From Thinopyrum elongatum (Eukaryota > Streptophyta > Magnoliopsida > Poales > Poaceae), in the NCBI GenBank assembly GCA_011799875.1, contig JAAAXO010000361.1, positions 62,001-126,000 of the forward strand: a stretch of 64,000 bases of DNA, given 5' to 3'. Position 1 is the first letter of the stretch, and the number at the start of each line of letters is the position of its first letter. The translations under genes and the position numbers were made by a program. The notes under the pieces were generated by a model that made no database searches, was not told the origin of the DNA, and saw only the letters and a program-made list of their open reading frames with translations. Shown in pieces: positions 12,061 through 23,552 of the stretch.

Positions 12061-13138
12061 GGTTAGCAGCAATAGAAACACACAAGAATATGATCCTACA
12101 GACTACTAGAAAGTGGTGGTGGTGTGGTGTGGTGTCACAAATCCGTCAAGCAAATCTCAAATTCTTACCAGTTCTTACCCAGCAGCAGGTGGTGATCGGC
12201 AACCTTTGTAGTCAAAACTCTCAGAGCTTGGACAGAGCGATTGCCAGGTGGTGTCAAACGAACGATGTAGATGTATGTGGAGCTGGGAAGGCTTATGATA
12301 TGGTAGCAAAAAGGGTCAGCAATAATCAATTCAGAGATGCAATGTTGAATAAACTCTCAACGACGGTACTGTGCTGGTCCTAGGCTAGACCGTGCTAGAG
12401 ACGCGAGCCTAGAACACTAACAAAAATCACGGCGCTGCACGTAAACAAGGGAGGAGCACACTCTGAATTTTTTTCTTTTTTTTTTTGCACTTTTTTTTTC
12501 TCTTTTTTTTTTCCGAAAAAGTCTACAAATGGTCTAAAAACTGCCTAGCCAGAATTTTCCAGACTTAGTTTTTTTTTTTTTGGAAACTGGAACTATTTTT
12601 CTTCTGCGGGTAGCGCGAAAATTGGGGAATCCGACTTGTTCACGACTCGTAGTATCGCGTGATCTGGAACTCTAAAATAAAGGAATAAATACTGGACTCG
12701 GACTAGGACTGGTGGCAGAGATGAATCTGGTGGAACTCGGACTGGTGATGGTATATGACGGTAGTATATGTGGGCTCGGATTGGTGGTGGTATATGGACT
12801 CGGATTGGTGGTGGTATATGGACTCAGAGAAATAGCAGATAAGCTGTGGTGGTATACGGTAGGGGCGATGATGATGGTGCGGCGGCGGCGTGACAACTTG
12901 TGAACAGAACTCGAAACTCTAAAGAACTAGACGCTAAGACCAGCAACTTGACACGACGATGCAACCACAAATTCAACAAACCAAAAACCCTAAAAAGATT
13001 ATGCAAAGGCTCAGATTGGTTCGGATATGATGAACTAACCCTAAATTTTTTTTTTGGCTTTTTCCGGGACTGTAGGTATGAAGAACAGACTCGATCTAAA
13101 CTACGAAAAACTGTAAATCTCACCGAGCAACCTGGGAA
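12061..13138 (-). other. 5' leader of Cer-b with 24-bp minisatellite
   Basis: About 1.1 kb with no gene. It contains long T runs at about 12470-12510 and 12570, and a GGTGGTGGTATATGG-containing 24-bp repeat at 12774-12821 (two copies; three in the homologous leaders at 17171 and 19507). Between the leader and the LTR is the primer site. Confidence 0.8.
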
Positions 13139-13148
13139 TCTGATACCA
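13139..13148 (-). other. Primer binding site of Cer-b
   Basis: TGGTATCAGA on the minus strand, two bases from the LTR end. It matches the 3' end of plant initiator methionine tRNA, the usual primer of this clade. Confidence 0.85.
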
Positions 13149-13150
13149 CT

Positions 13151-14072
13151 TGATAGAGGCGAGGGTGTCCCGATCTTTTGATGAGATGATATCTATCGTT
13201 TTTGGTGGAGTAGACTTTGACGATCCGACTACGAACGTGCGAGGACGTCGCGCCTTAGCAATCGCTAAACCAACTCCGAGAGGTTATTGACCACGCCGGA
13301 GCACAATCAACCTGACCCCGAGGGTCTATCTCCTGCAAGCAAACGAAGAACAAGCAAGAAACTAAGATTTGCAATCTGGATATTGCGAATATAAGATGAA
13401 AGCTTTATTGATCGAGGTGGGGTTCTGTGACGTCTTGGTCTGGTCGTTGAACACAAACGAAGTACGCGAAGTTGCAGCTATGGCGAACTTTTAATCTAAA
13501 CAAAACCCAAAGTCTAAACGGTGCCCTAAGGGCTGTATATATGGAGGAAGAGGAGGGGATTTCGTGGCCCTTGAAGAAGGGGTCCGAAACCAACCCTATC
13601 TCTTGTTTCCCCACACATACGGACTCTAAAAACAGCCTATACTCAAGTATTTCGAAATTACATGAGCCTGGCCCAATAATAAGGTGACGCAGCACCTATA
13701 ATAGCCTCTGGACGAAATTTATGAAGTGACATCTTGTATATTTCGTCCAAGGCTTCCTGCACTCATTATGGTGGCTTCAAAGTCCTGAAATCATCACTTG
13801 TAACTCCGTTCTTGTTCCCCTTGTGCATGCCATCATCTCCATGCTTGAACTTGCTCCAAGGTTCCTCTTTCTTGTCCAAGCTAGGCCCTTCATTTGTAAG
13901 CAAAACAAATGTATCCAATTTAGGCAGCATCATATTCTCATGAACTTTAGAATCATTACCAAGAAACGAAAGTACCTGATATTTTAATTGGCGTGCGCGA
14001 GCTCTAGTAATTGGTCCAGTATGTATAGAAGCAGGGGCTGTGGGTGTAACAATGGTATTGATGTCCTCATCA
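13151..14072 (-). repeat. Cereba-type LTR, 5' LTR of Cer-b
   Basis: 922 bp, TG...CA, with the primer site at its inner side. Its outer end abuts a plus-strand Cereba leader at ATAAG, while the other end of Cer-b is flanked by GCGAG. The expected 5-bp duplication is therefore absent. Confidence 0.93.
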
Positions 14073-15262
14073 ATAAGCCTTCCCAGCTCCACATACATCT
14101 ACATCGTGCGTTTGACACCACCTGGCAATCGCTCTATCCAAGCTTTGTGAGTTTTGACTACAAAGGTTGCCGATCACCACCTGCTGCTGGGTAAGAACTG
14201 GTAAGAATTTGAGTTTTGCTTGACGGATTTGTGACACCACACCACACCACCACCACTTTCTAGTAGTCTGTAGGATCATATTCTTGTGTGTTTCTATTGC
14301 TGCTAACCATGGCAGGATCACAAGCCGACGAGATTGACTGGGAGAACATGACGAACAAGGAGTTGCATGATAAATTTCAGCAAATGATGAGTGGCCAGGT
14401 GGGAGATGTGCTAAACAGATTTGAAGAGGCCATGGAGAAGATAGATGGCATGGAGAAGTCGTTCGAGACAAAGCTGGATAACAAGTTTAATGAATTGCTC
14501 ACGCGTCTTCCCCAACCACCACCGGCTGCACCTGTCGCACCTCTGCAACGACAACAACAACGCCCCCTTCCAAATCAGTTCGGACGAGCGAAGCGTGTTC
14601 CTCTTGAGGATGGCCAAACTTCTGGTGCTGCTGTACCTCCTGTTGATGCTTCTTTGGCTCCTGCTCCTGCTGCTGCTGGTGCCGAGGAGGAGGATGATTA
14701 CGCGGGCGATTATGAGGATGAGGTTGATCAAAATCATAACTACGTGCAACCACCAGCACCAGGTCGTCCACATGCAAATAATCGCAATGGTAGGCCTGCA
14801 CCACCACTTCAGGTACGAGATCATGACCATCTTCCTAAATTAAAATTGAATATTCCACCATTCGAGGGTAGATATGTTCCTGATATATATCTTACTTGGG
14901 AGTTAGAAACTGAACAACGTTTTACATGTTTACAATATCCCGAGGAACGACGTGTTGCTGCTGCTGTTTGTGCTTTCACTAGTTTTGCATGTGTATGGTG
15001 GTCTGAACATTGTAGATTATATCCTATTCCAGCTACGTGGGCTGCTTTGAAAACTGCTATGCGTACTCGTTGGGTTCCACCATATTATCAACGTGAATTA
15101 CTTCAAAAATTGCAGCGCTTAAGACAAGGAAAAAATTCTGTAGAAGAATATTATCAGGAATTACAAACTGGCATGATTAGATGTGGTATTGTTGAGGAGA
15201 ATGAAGCTATGCTTGCACGTTTCATGGGTGGATTAAATAGAGAGATTCAGACCATTCTAGAG
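14073..15262 (+). pseudogene. Cereba-type leader and gag fragment (Cer-c)
   Basis: 14073-14308 is the end of a 5' leader. Gag starts at ATG 14309 and stays open for 318 codons, through the coiled N-terminus, acidic linker and gag core to [14 protein letters not shown]. It then meets the exact start of an LTR, which supplies a TGA stop. The zinc knuckle and pol are missing. If translated it would give a knuckle-less Gag, but the promoter-bearing LTR has also been lost. Confidence 0.88.
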
Positions 15263-16184
15263 TGATGAGGACATCAATACCATTGTTACACCCACAACCC
15301 CTGCTTCTATACATACTGGACCAATTACTAGAGCTCGCGCACGCCAATTAAAATATCAGGTACTTTCGTTTCTTGGTAATGATTCTAAAGTTCATGAGAA
15401 TATGATGCTGCCTAAATTGGATACATTTGTTTTGCTTACAAATGAAGGGCCTAGCTTGGACAAGAAAGAGGAACCTTGGAGCAAGTTCAAGCATGGAGAT
15501 GATGGCATGCACAAGGGGAACAAGAACGGAGTTACAAGTGATGATTTCAGGACTTTGAAGCCACCATAATGAGTGCAGGAAGCCTTGGACGAAATATACA
15601 AGATGTCACTTCATAAATTTCGTCCAGAGGCTATTATAGGTGCTGCGTCACCTTATTATTGGGCCAGGCCCATGTAATTTCGAAATACTTGAGTATAGGC
15701 TGTTTTTAGAGTCCGTATGTGTGGGGAAACAAGGGATAGGGTTGGTTTCGGACCCCTCCTTCAAGGGCCACGAAATCCCCTCCTCTTCCTCCATATATAC
15801 AGCCCTTAGGGCACCGTTTAGACTTTGGGTTTTGTTTAGATTAAAAGTTCGCCATAGCTGCAACTTCGCGTACTTCGTTTGTGTTCAACGACCAGACCAA
15901 GACGTCACAGAACCCCACCTCGATCAATAAAGCTTTCATCTTATATTCGCAATATCCAGATTGCAAATCTTAGTTTCTTGCTTGTTCTTCGTTTGCTTGC
16001 AGGAGATAGACCCTCGGGGTCAGGTTGATTGTGCTCCGGCGTGGTCAATAACCTCTCGGAGTTGGTTTAGCGATTGCTAAGGCGCGACGTCCTCGCACGT
16101 TCGTAGTCGGATCGTCAAAGTCTACTCCACCAAAAACGATAGATATCATCTCATCGAAAGATCGGGACACCCTCGCCTCTATCA
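15263..16184 (+). repeat. Isolated Cereba-type LTR
   Basis: A complete 922-bp type A LTR without internal sequence of its own. The left flank is plus-strand gag (TAGAG) and the right flank is minus-strand gag (GTTGT). The mismatch argues against a simple solo LTR and for recombination between LTRs of two insertions. Confidence 0.92.
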
Positions 16185-16437
16185 GTTGTTGTTGTCGTTG
16201 CAGAGGTGCGACAGGTGCAGCCGGTGGTGGTTGGGGAAGACGCGTGAGCAATTCATTAAACTTGTTATCCAGCTTTGTCTCGAACGACTTCTCCATGCCA
16301 TCTATCTTCTCCATGGCCTCTTCAAATCTGTTTAGCACATCTCCCACCTGGCCACTCATCATTTGCTGAAATTTATCATGCAACTCCTTGTTCGTCATGT
16401 TCTCCCAGTCAATCTCGTCGGCTTGTGATCCTGCCAT
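16185..16437 (-). pseudogene. Cereba-type gag N-terminal fragment (Cer-d)
   Basis: First 84 codons of gag, from ATGGCAGG at 16437 ([18 protein letters not shown]...) to the glutamine run PLQRQQQ, then cut by the LTR end at 16184. All other coding regions are missing. Confidence 0.88.
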
Positions 16438-17571
16438 GGTTAGCAGCAATAGAAACACACAAGAATATGATCCTACAGACTACTAGAAAGTGGTGGTGGT
16501 GTGGTGTGGTGTCACAAATCCGTCAAACAAATCTCAAATTCTTACCAGTTCTTACCCAGCAGCAGGTGGTGATCGGCAACCTTTGTAGTCAAAACTCTCA
16601 GAGCTTGGACAGAGCGATTGCCAGGTGGTGTCAAACACACGATGTAGATGTATGTGGAGCTGGGAAGGCTTATGATATGGTAGCAAAAAGGGTCAGCAAT
16701 AATCAATTCAGAGATGCAATGTTGAATAAACTCTCAACGACGGTACTGTGCTGGTCCTAGGCTAGCCCGTGCTAGAGACGCGAGCCTAGAACACTAACAA
16801 AAATCACGGCGCTGCACGTAAACAAGGGAGGAGCACACTCTGAATTTTTTTTTCTTTATTTTTTTGCACTTTTTTTTTCCTCTTTTTTTTTTTGCTCCGC
16901 AACAATTTTTTTTTGAAAAAGTCTACAAATGGTCTAAAAACTGCCTAGCCAGAATTTTCCAGACTTAGTTTTTTTTTTTGAAACTGGAACTATTTTTCTT
17001 CTGCGGGTAGCACGAAAATTGGCGAATCCGACTTGTTCACGACTCGTAGTATCGCGTGATCTGGAACTCTAAAATAAAGGAATAAATACTGGACTCGGAC
17101 TAGGACTGGTGGCAGAGATGAATCTGGTGGAACTCGGACTGGTGATGGTATATGACGGTAGTATATGTGGGCTCGGATTGGTGGTGGTATATGGACTCGG
17201 ATCGGTGGTGGTATATGGACTCGGATCGGTGGTGGTATATGGACTCAGAGAAATAGCAGATAAGCTGTGGTGGTATATGGTAGGGGCGATGATGATGGTG
17301 CAGCGGCGGCGTGACAACTTGTGAACAGAACTCGAAACTCTAAAGAACTAGACGCTAAGACCAGCAACTTGACACGACGATGCAACCGCAAATTCAACAA
17401 AGCAAAAACCCTAAAAAGATTATGCAAAGGCTCAGATTGGTTCGGATATGATGAACTAACCCTAAATTTTTTTTTTGGCTTTTTCCTGGACTGTAGGTAT
17501 GAAGAACAGACTCGATCTAAACTACGAAAAACTGTAAATCTCACCGAGCAACCTGGGAATCTGATACCACT
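16438..17571 (-). other. 5' leader and primer site of Cer-d
   Basis: About 1.1 kb with no gene. T-rich runs lie near 16845-16980 and three copies of the 24-bp repeat at 17171-17242. The primer site TGGTATCAGA lies just before the LTR, on the minus strand. Confidence 0.82.
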
Positions 17572-18493
17572 TAATAGAGGCGAGGGTGTCCCGATCTTTC
17601 GATGAGATGATAGCTATCGTTTTTGGTGGAGTAGACTTTGACGATCCGACTACGAACGTGCGAGGACGTCGCGCCTTAGCAATCGCTAAACCAACTCCGA
17701 GAGGTTATTGACCACGCCGGAGCACAATCAACCTGACCACGAGGGTCTATCTCCTGCAAGCAAACGAAGAACAAGCAAGAAACTAAGATTTGCAATCTGG
17801 ATATTGGGAATATAAGATGAGAGCTTTATTGATCAAGGTGGGGTTCTGTGACGTCTTGGTCTGGTCGTTGAACACAAACGAAGTACGCGAAGTTGCAGCT
17901 ATGGCGAACTTTTAATCTAAACAAAACCCAAAGTCTAAACGGTGCCCTAAGGGCTGTATATATGGAGGAAGAGGAGGGGATTTCGTGGCCCTTGAAGGAG
18001 GGGTCCGAAACCAACCCTATCTCTTGTTTCCCCACACATACGGACTCTAAAAACAGCCTATACTCAAGTATTTCGAAATTACATGGGCCTGGCCCAATAA
18101 TAAGGTGACGCAGCACCTATAATAGCCTCTGGACGAAATTTATGAAGTGACATCTTGTATATTTCGTCCAAGGCTTCCTGCACTCATTATGGTGGCTTCA
18201 AAGTCCTGAAATCATCACTTGTAACTCCATTCTTGTTCCCCTTGTGCATGCCATCATCTCCATGCTTGAACTTGCTCCAAGGTTCCTCTTTCTTGTCCAA
18301 GCTAGGGCCTTCATTTGTAAGCAAAACAAATGTATCCAATTTAGGCAGCATCATATTCTCATGAACTTTAGAATCATTACCAAGAAACGAAAGTACCTGA
18401 TAATTTAATTGGCGTGCGCGAGCTCTAGTAATTGGTCCAGTATGTATAGAAGCAGGGGCTGTGGGTGTAACAATGGTATTGATGTCCTCATCA
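17572..18493 (-). repeat. Cereba-type LTR, 5' LTR of Cer-d
   Basis: 922 bp. Its inner terminus is TAATAGAGG instead of TGATAGAGG on the plus strand, which changes the conserved LTR end. The outer end abuts minus-strand gag at CTCAA, so Cer-d entered the gag of Cer-e. Confidence 0.92.
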
Positions 18494-18793
18494 CTCAAGA
18501 GGAACACGCTTCGCTCGTCCGAACTGATTTGGAAGGGGGCGTTGTTGTTGTCGTTGCAGAGGTGCGACAGGTGCAGCCGGTGGTGGTTGGGGAAGACGCG
18601 TGAGCAATTCATTAAACTTGTTATCCAGCTTTGTCTCGAACGACTTCTCCATGCCATCTATCTTCTCCATGGCCTCTTCAAATCTGTTTAGCACATCTCC
18701 CACCTGGCCACTCATCATTTGCTGAAATTTATCATGCAACTCCTTGTTCGTCATGTTCTCCCAGTCAATCTCGTCGGCTTGTGATCCTGCCAT
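18494..18793 (-). pseudogene. Cereba-type gag N-terminal fragment (Cer-e)
   Basis: First 100 codons of gag, from ATG at 18793 to GRAKRVPLE, where the Cer-d LTR interrupts it. The frame is clean up to that point. Nothing downstream of it remains in the window. Confidence 0.88.
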
Positions 18794-19907
18794 GGTTAGC
18801 AGCAATAGAAACACACAAGAATATGATCCTACAGACTACTAGAAAGTGGTGGTGGTGTGGTGTGGTGTCACAAATCCGTCAAGCAAATCTCAAATTCTTA
18901 CCAGTTCTTACCCAGCAGCAGGTGGTGATCGGCAACCTTTGTAGTCAAAACTCTCAGAGCTTGGACAGAGCGATTGCCAGGTGGTGTCAAACACACGATG
19001 TAGATGTATGTTGAGCTGGGAAGGCTTATGATATGGTAGCAAAAAGGGTCAGCAATAATCAATTCAGAGATGCAATGTTGAATAAACTCTCAACGACGGT
19101 ACTGTGCTGGTCCTAGGCTAGACCGTGCTAGAGACGCGAGCCTAGAACACTAACAAAAATCACGGCGCTGCACGTAAACAAGGGAGGAGCACACTCTGAA
19201 TTTTTTTTCTTTTTTTTTTGCACTTTTTTTTTCCTCTCTTTTTTTTTTGAAAAAGTCTACAAATGGTCTAAAAACTGCCTAGCCAGAATTTTCCAGACTT
19301 AGTTTTTTTTTTTTTGAAACTGGAACTATTTTTCTTCTGCGGGTAGCACGAAAATTGGCGAATCCGACTTGTTCACGACTCGTAGTATCGCGTGATCTGG
19401 AACTCTAAAATAAAGGAATAAATACTGGACTCGGACTAGGACTGGTGGCAGAGATGAATCTGGTGGAACTCGGACTGGTGATGGTATATGACGGTAGTAT
19501 ATGTGGGCTCGGATTGGTGGTGGTATATGGACTCGGATCGGTGGTGGTATATGGACTCGGATAGGTGGTGGTATATGGACTCAGAGAAATAGCAGATAAG
19601 CTGTGGTGGTATATGGTAGGGGCGATGATGATGGTGCGGCGGCGGCGTGACAACTTGTGAACAGAACTCGAAACTCTAAAGAACTAGACGCTAAGACCAG
19701 CAACTTGACACGACGATGCAACCGCAAATTCAACAAAGCAAAAACCCTAAAAAGATTATGCAAAGGCTCAGATTGGTTCGGATATGATGAACTAACCCTA
19801 AATTTTTTTTTTGGCTTTTTCCTGGACTGTAGGTATGAAGAACAGACTCGATCTAAACTACGAAAAACTGTAAATCTCACCGAGCAACCTGGGGCTCTGA
19901 TACCACT
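18794..19907 (-). other. 5' leader and primer site of Cer-e
   Basis: No gene. Similar to the Cer-d leader, with T runs near 19200-19315, three 24-bp repeats at 19507-19578 and the primer site TGGTATCAGA beside the LTR. Confidence 0.82.
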
Positions 19908-20829
19908 TGATAGAGGCGAGGGTGTCCCGATCTTTCGATGAGATGATAGTTATCGTTTTTGGTGGAGTAGACTTTGATGATCCAACTACGAACGTGCGAG
20001 GACGTCGCGCCTTAGCAATCGCTAAACCAACTCCGAGAGGTTATTGACCACGCCGGAGCACAATCAACCTGACCACGAGGGTCTATCTCCTGCAAGCAAA
20101 CGAAGAACAAGCAAGAAACTAAGATTTGCAATCTGGATATTGCGAATATAAGATGAAAGCTTTATTGATCAAGGTGGGGTTCTGTGACGTCTTGGTCTGG
20201 TCGTTGAACACAAACGAAGTACGCGAAGTTGCAGCTATGGCGAACTTTTAATCTAAACAAAACCCAAAGTCTAAACGGTGCCCTAAGGGCTGTATATATG
20301 GAGGAAGAGGGGGGGATTTCGTGGCCCTTGAAGGAGGGGTCCGAAACCAACCCTATCTCTTGTTTCCCCACACATACGGACTCTAAAAATAGCCTATACT
20401 CAAGTATTTCGAAATTACATGGGCCTGGCCCAATAATAAGGTGACGCAGCACCTATGGTAGCCTCTGGACGAAATTTATGAAGTGGCATCTTGTATATTT
20501 CGTCCAAGGCTTCCTACACTCCTTATGGTGGCTTCAAAGTCCTGAAATCATCACTTGTAACTCCGTTCTTGTTCCCCTTGCGCATGCCATCATCTCCATG
20601 CTTGAACTTGCTCCAAGGTTCCTCTTTCTTGTCCAAGCTAGGCCCTTCATTTGTAAGCAAAACAAATGTATCCAATTTAGGCAGCATCATATTCTCATGA
20701 ACTTTAGAATCATTACCAAGAAACGAAAGTACCTGATAATTTAATTGGCGTGCGCGAGCTCTAGTAATTGGTCCAGTATGTATAGAAGCAGGGGCTGTGG
20801 GTGTAACAATGGTATTGATGTCCTCATCA
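19908..20829 (-). repeat. Cereba-type LTR, 5' LTR of Cer-e
   Basis: 922 bp, exact TG...CA termini. The outer end abuts a plus-strand Cereba protease region at TATCT, showing insertion of Cer-e into an older plus-strand copy. Confidence 0.92.
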
Positions 20830-21252
20830 TATCTCTCACCACAAGACCACATCCACATCCTTACTATATCCAATGGTTCAACAACAGCGGCAAGGTTAAG
20901 GTAACACGTACTGTTCGTGTGCATTTTAGTATCTCTACATATGCTGATTATGTTGATTGTGATGTGGTACCCATGCAAGCATGTTCATTATTACTTGGTA
21001 GACCATGGCAATTTGATAAAAATTCTGTACACCATGGTAGAAACAATCAGTATACTCTTGTTCATAAGGATAAACATATTACTTTGCTTCCTATGACTCC
21101 TGATTCTATTTTGAAAGATGATATTAATAGAGCTAGTAAAGCAAAACAGGAGAAAAATAAGAGTGAAAATCAGATTGTGGCAAAAGAATTTGAGCAACAA
21201 ATGAAGCCTAATAATAAACCATCTAGTGTTGCTTCTGAAATTAAATTGAAAA
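20830..21252 (+). pseudogene. Cereba-type protease/linker fragment (Cer-f)
   Basis: About 140 codons of pol in one open frame, from [16 protein letters not shown] through [13 protein letters not shown] to SVASEIKLK. This is the stretch following the protease active site. It is truncated by an LTR at each side: the left is the insertion site of Cer-e, the right (flank GAAAA) the insertion site of the array that follows. Confidence 0.85.
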
Positions 21253-22145
21253 TGATGAGGACATGAATACCTTGGATACGACCAAAAATATTGCATACAT
21301 GTATATTTGTGAGGTGTATGGGACATTTGTACAATTCACATATGAAGATAAGGGAAAACGAGAAGTTTAGGTGCTGTTCAAAAAGTCCTCTCACGTCACT
21401 TTTGGGCCAAGAGAAGATAGAGTCCAAGTCTCTCACGTTCTGGATTCAGATTCGGACTGCACAGACATACCTGACTCAAAACACCAAGAACTTTTTCATA
21501 CGGACTCCGAATTGGGTGATTCTTTTTTTGTTGGAAAGTAGATTTCGTGCTCTTTCCAACCCAATTGGATTCACCTTAAAATTCATCCGGAGCTATGAGT
21601 TATCGACGAAACAATCTGACGCTGTAGCAGAATCCGAGTCAAACTACAAGTCCAAAGGTGTTGCATCACCTCCACTTGGGCCCATGAGCCTTGTACGACC
21701 TAGGGTTAGTTTTAGGCTGCCTTGGGACGTCCTCCCACCTCCTTGGCCGCCACCCCTTACTCCTATATAAGTAGATCCATCTAGTAGCTTTTTCCTTGGG
21801 ATTTGTTTAGTTAAAAGTTAGCCATTGCAACTTCGTGTACTTCATTTGTGTCCAACGACCAGACCAAGACCGCTTTCGGATCCCCACCATTATCAATACT
21901 TCATCTATATTCGCAATATTCAGATTGCATTATCATATTCTTGCTTGTTCTTCGATTGCGTGCAGGAATAGACCTTCGTGGTCAGGCTGATCGTGCTTCC
22001 AGCATCATCAGTAACCTCAGGAGATTGGTTTAGCGATTGCTAAGGCGCAACGTCGTGCACGTTTGTAGTCGGATCGTCAAAGTCGGCTCCACCAAATCGA
22101 TAGTTACCATCTCGTCGAAAGATCGGGACACCCTCGCCTCTATCA
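21253..22145 (+). repeat. Quinta-type LTR (type B), 5' LTR of Qui-b, form without the 89-bp segment
   Basis: 893 bp, exactly 89 bp shorter than the LTR at 1602. The junction reads GAG|GTGTATGG at the GT...AG borders. R-U5 is type B. The primer site follows. Confidence 0.92.
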
Positions 22146-23552
22146 AGTGGTATCAGTTTTCAGGTTGCTCGGTGAGAATTTCCAGTTTTCCCTAGATTAG
22201 ATTTATTTTCTTACCTATTGTCCAAAAAAAAGCCACAAAAAAAAAGTTAGATCTATTCATCCTTTGTCCAAGCCAGTCTGAGCCTTTGCAATTTTCTTTT
22301 CATTGCTTGCATAGTTGAATTATCGGTTACATCGTCGTGTCGAGTTGCTGGTCTTAGTGTCTAGTTCGTTTAGAGTTTCGAGTTCTGTTCACATTAGTCA
22401 CGCCGCCGCTGCATCGTTATTCCTTCCGCTGTCCACCATCCCATCCATCAATTTCCAAATCGTGCTACCCACCATTCATTGTCATAATCATAGTTGAGGT
22501 CGTTCACATCTGTGCTTGATCCAATCTACATCTTATCTAGTTTGTTTTGGAAAGAGGGAGAGAGAAAAAAAAGAGAGAAAAAAAAGTAAAAAAAAAAAGT
22601 CAGAGAAAAAAAAAGAGAAAGAAAAAGAAAAAAAGTGTGAGGAAAAAAAAGAGAGCAGAAAAAAAAACAAAATTCGGATCTATCTAGACTCAATCTCGTA
22701 GCTGAATTCGGATTGGAAACTGTTTTGCGCAGTGTTCTGTAAAACAGGCATATCTTTTTCGTACGAAGTCTGTTTTGGCTCCGTGAGTACTCAAATTAAA
22801 GCTAGTGATGAGCCGCATCTAAATAGTTGCAGAAGCTAGTTCAATATTTGAGACCTCAAAATCGGCTTCTAAATAGGTCTTTTTGCCCTCCGAAGTTCGC
22901 GAACACAGCTTGTTCCAGTTTTTCAGGCCAGTTTTAGAATTTTTTGACTCCTCATATCAACTCGGAATTTAGTGATTCTTTTTGTGTTTGAAAGCTTGAG
23001 TCAGTGCCTTTCTTGGGAAAAATTATCATAAAATTGACACAAACTTTTATAGAGTAAAGTTGGAGAGAGAATTGTTGGTATATGCTACTTGGTAGTTGTT
23101 TCTCATCATTATCTTTACTGCCATTGTGATCTTCACTTATATCTTGCTGTCCAGAGGTACTTCATATCCTTTATTGATGCTAGTTGTGCTACGCCGTGAC
23201 CTCATTAGTGTTCTAGGCTCGCGTCTCTAGTCCGGTCTAGCCTAGGACCAGCACAGTACCGTCGTTGAGCGTTTATTCAACATTGCATCTCTGAATTGAT
23301 TATTGCTAATCTTTTGCTACCATATATAGCCAACCCAGCTCCACATATTTCTACACCGTGTATACGTACGTTCACCTAGCAATCGTTTTACTCAATCTTC
23401 GGAGTTATTTGACACCGCTGGTTGCCCGTCACCACCTGCTGCATGGTAAGAACTTGTAAGATATTGATATTTGCTTTACTGTGAGCGCTTTACCACCACA
23501 TCCTAGTAGTTCATAGGAACATTATTCTCGATTTTTTTTGTTTCTACTAATC
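22146..23552 (+). other. 5' leader of Qui-b with primer site and purine tract
   Basis: 1.4 kb with no gene. The primer site TGGTATCAG is at 22148-22156. An almost pure A/G tract runs from about 22545 to 22670. The 3' part (23215-23552) resembles the Cereba leader, including CTAGCCTAGGACCAGCAC and the CACCACCTGCTGC region before ATGGCAGG, so packaging or translation signals may be shared. Confidence 0.8.

Noticed and set aside
12774..12821. Possible CRISPR-like spaced repeat or centromere satellite
   Set aside because: The repeats are contiguous, few and inside a retrotransposon leader; no CRISPR or satellite array is present.
12672..12896. Ser/Thr/Pro-rich frames (YTTTNPSPYTTT...) in the leaders
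   Set aside because: They are translations of the 24-bp minisatellite; length changes with repeat number and there is no other support.
14445..14843. A 132-codon frame overlapping gag (MAWRSRSRQSW..., Leu-rich)
   Set aside because: Alternative-frame shadow of the proline/alanine-rich gag linker; its Leu runs come from GCTGCTGCT repeats.
22516..22701. Lys/Glu-rich frame in the Quinta leader
   Set aside because: Product of the A/G tract, a low-complexity sequence.
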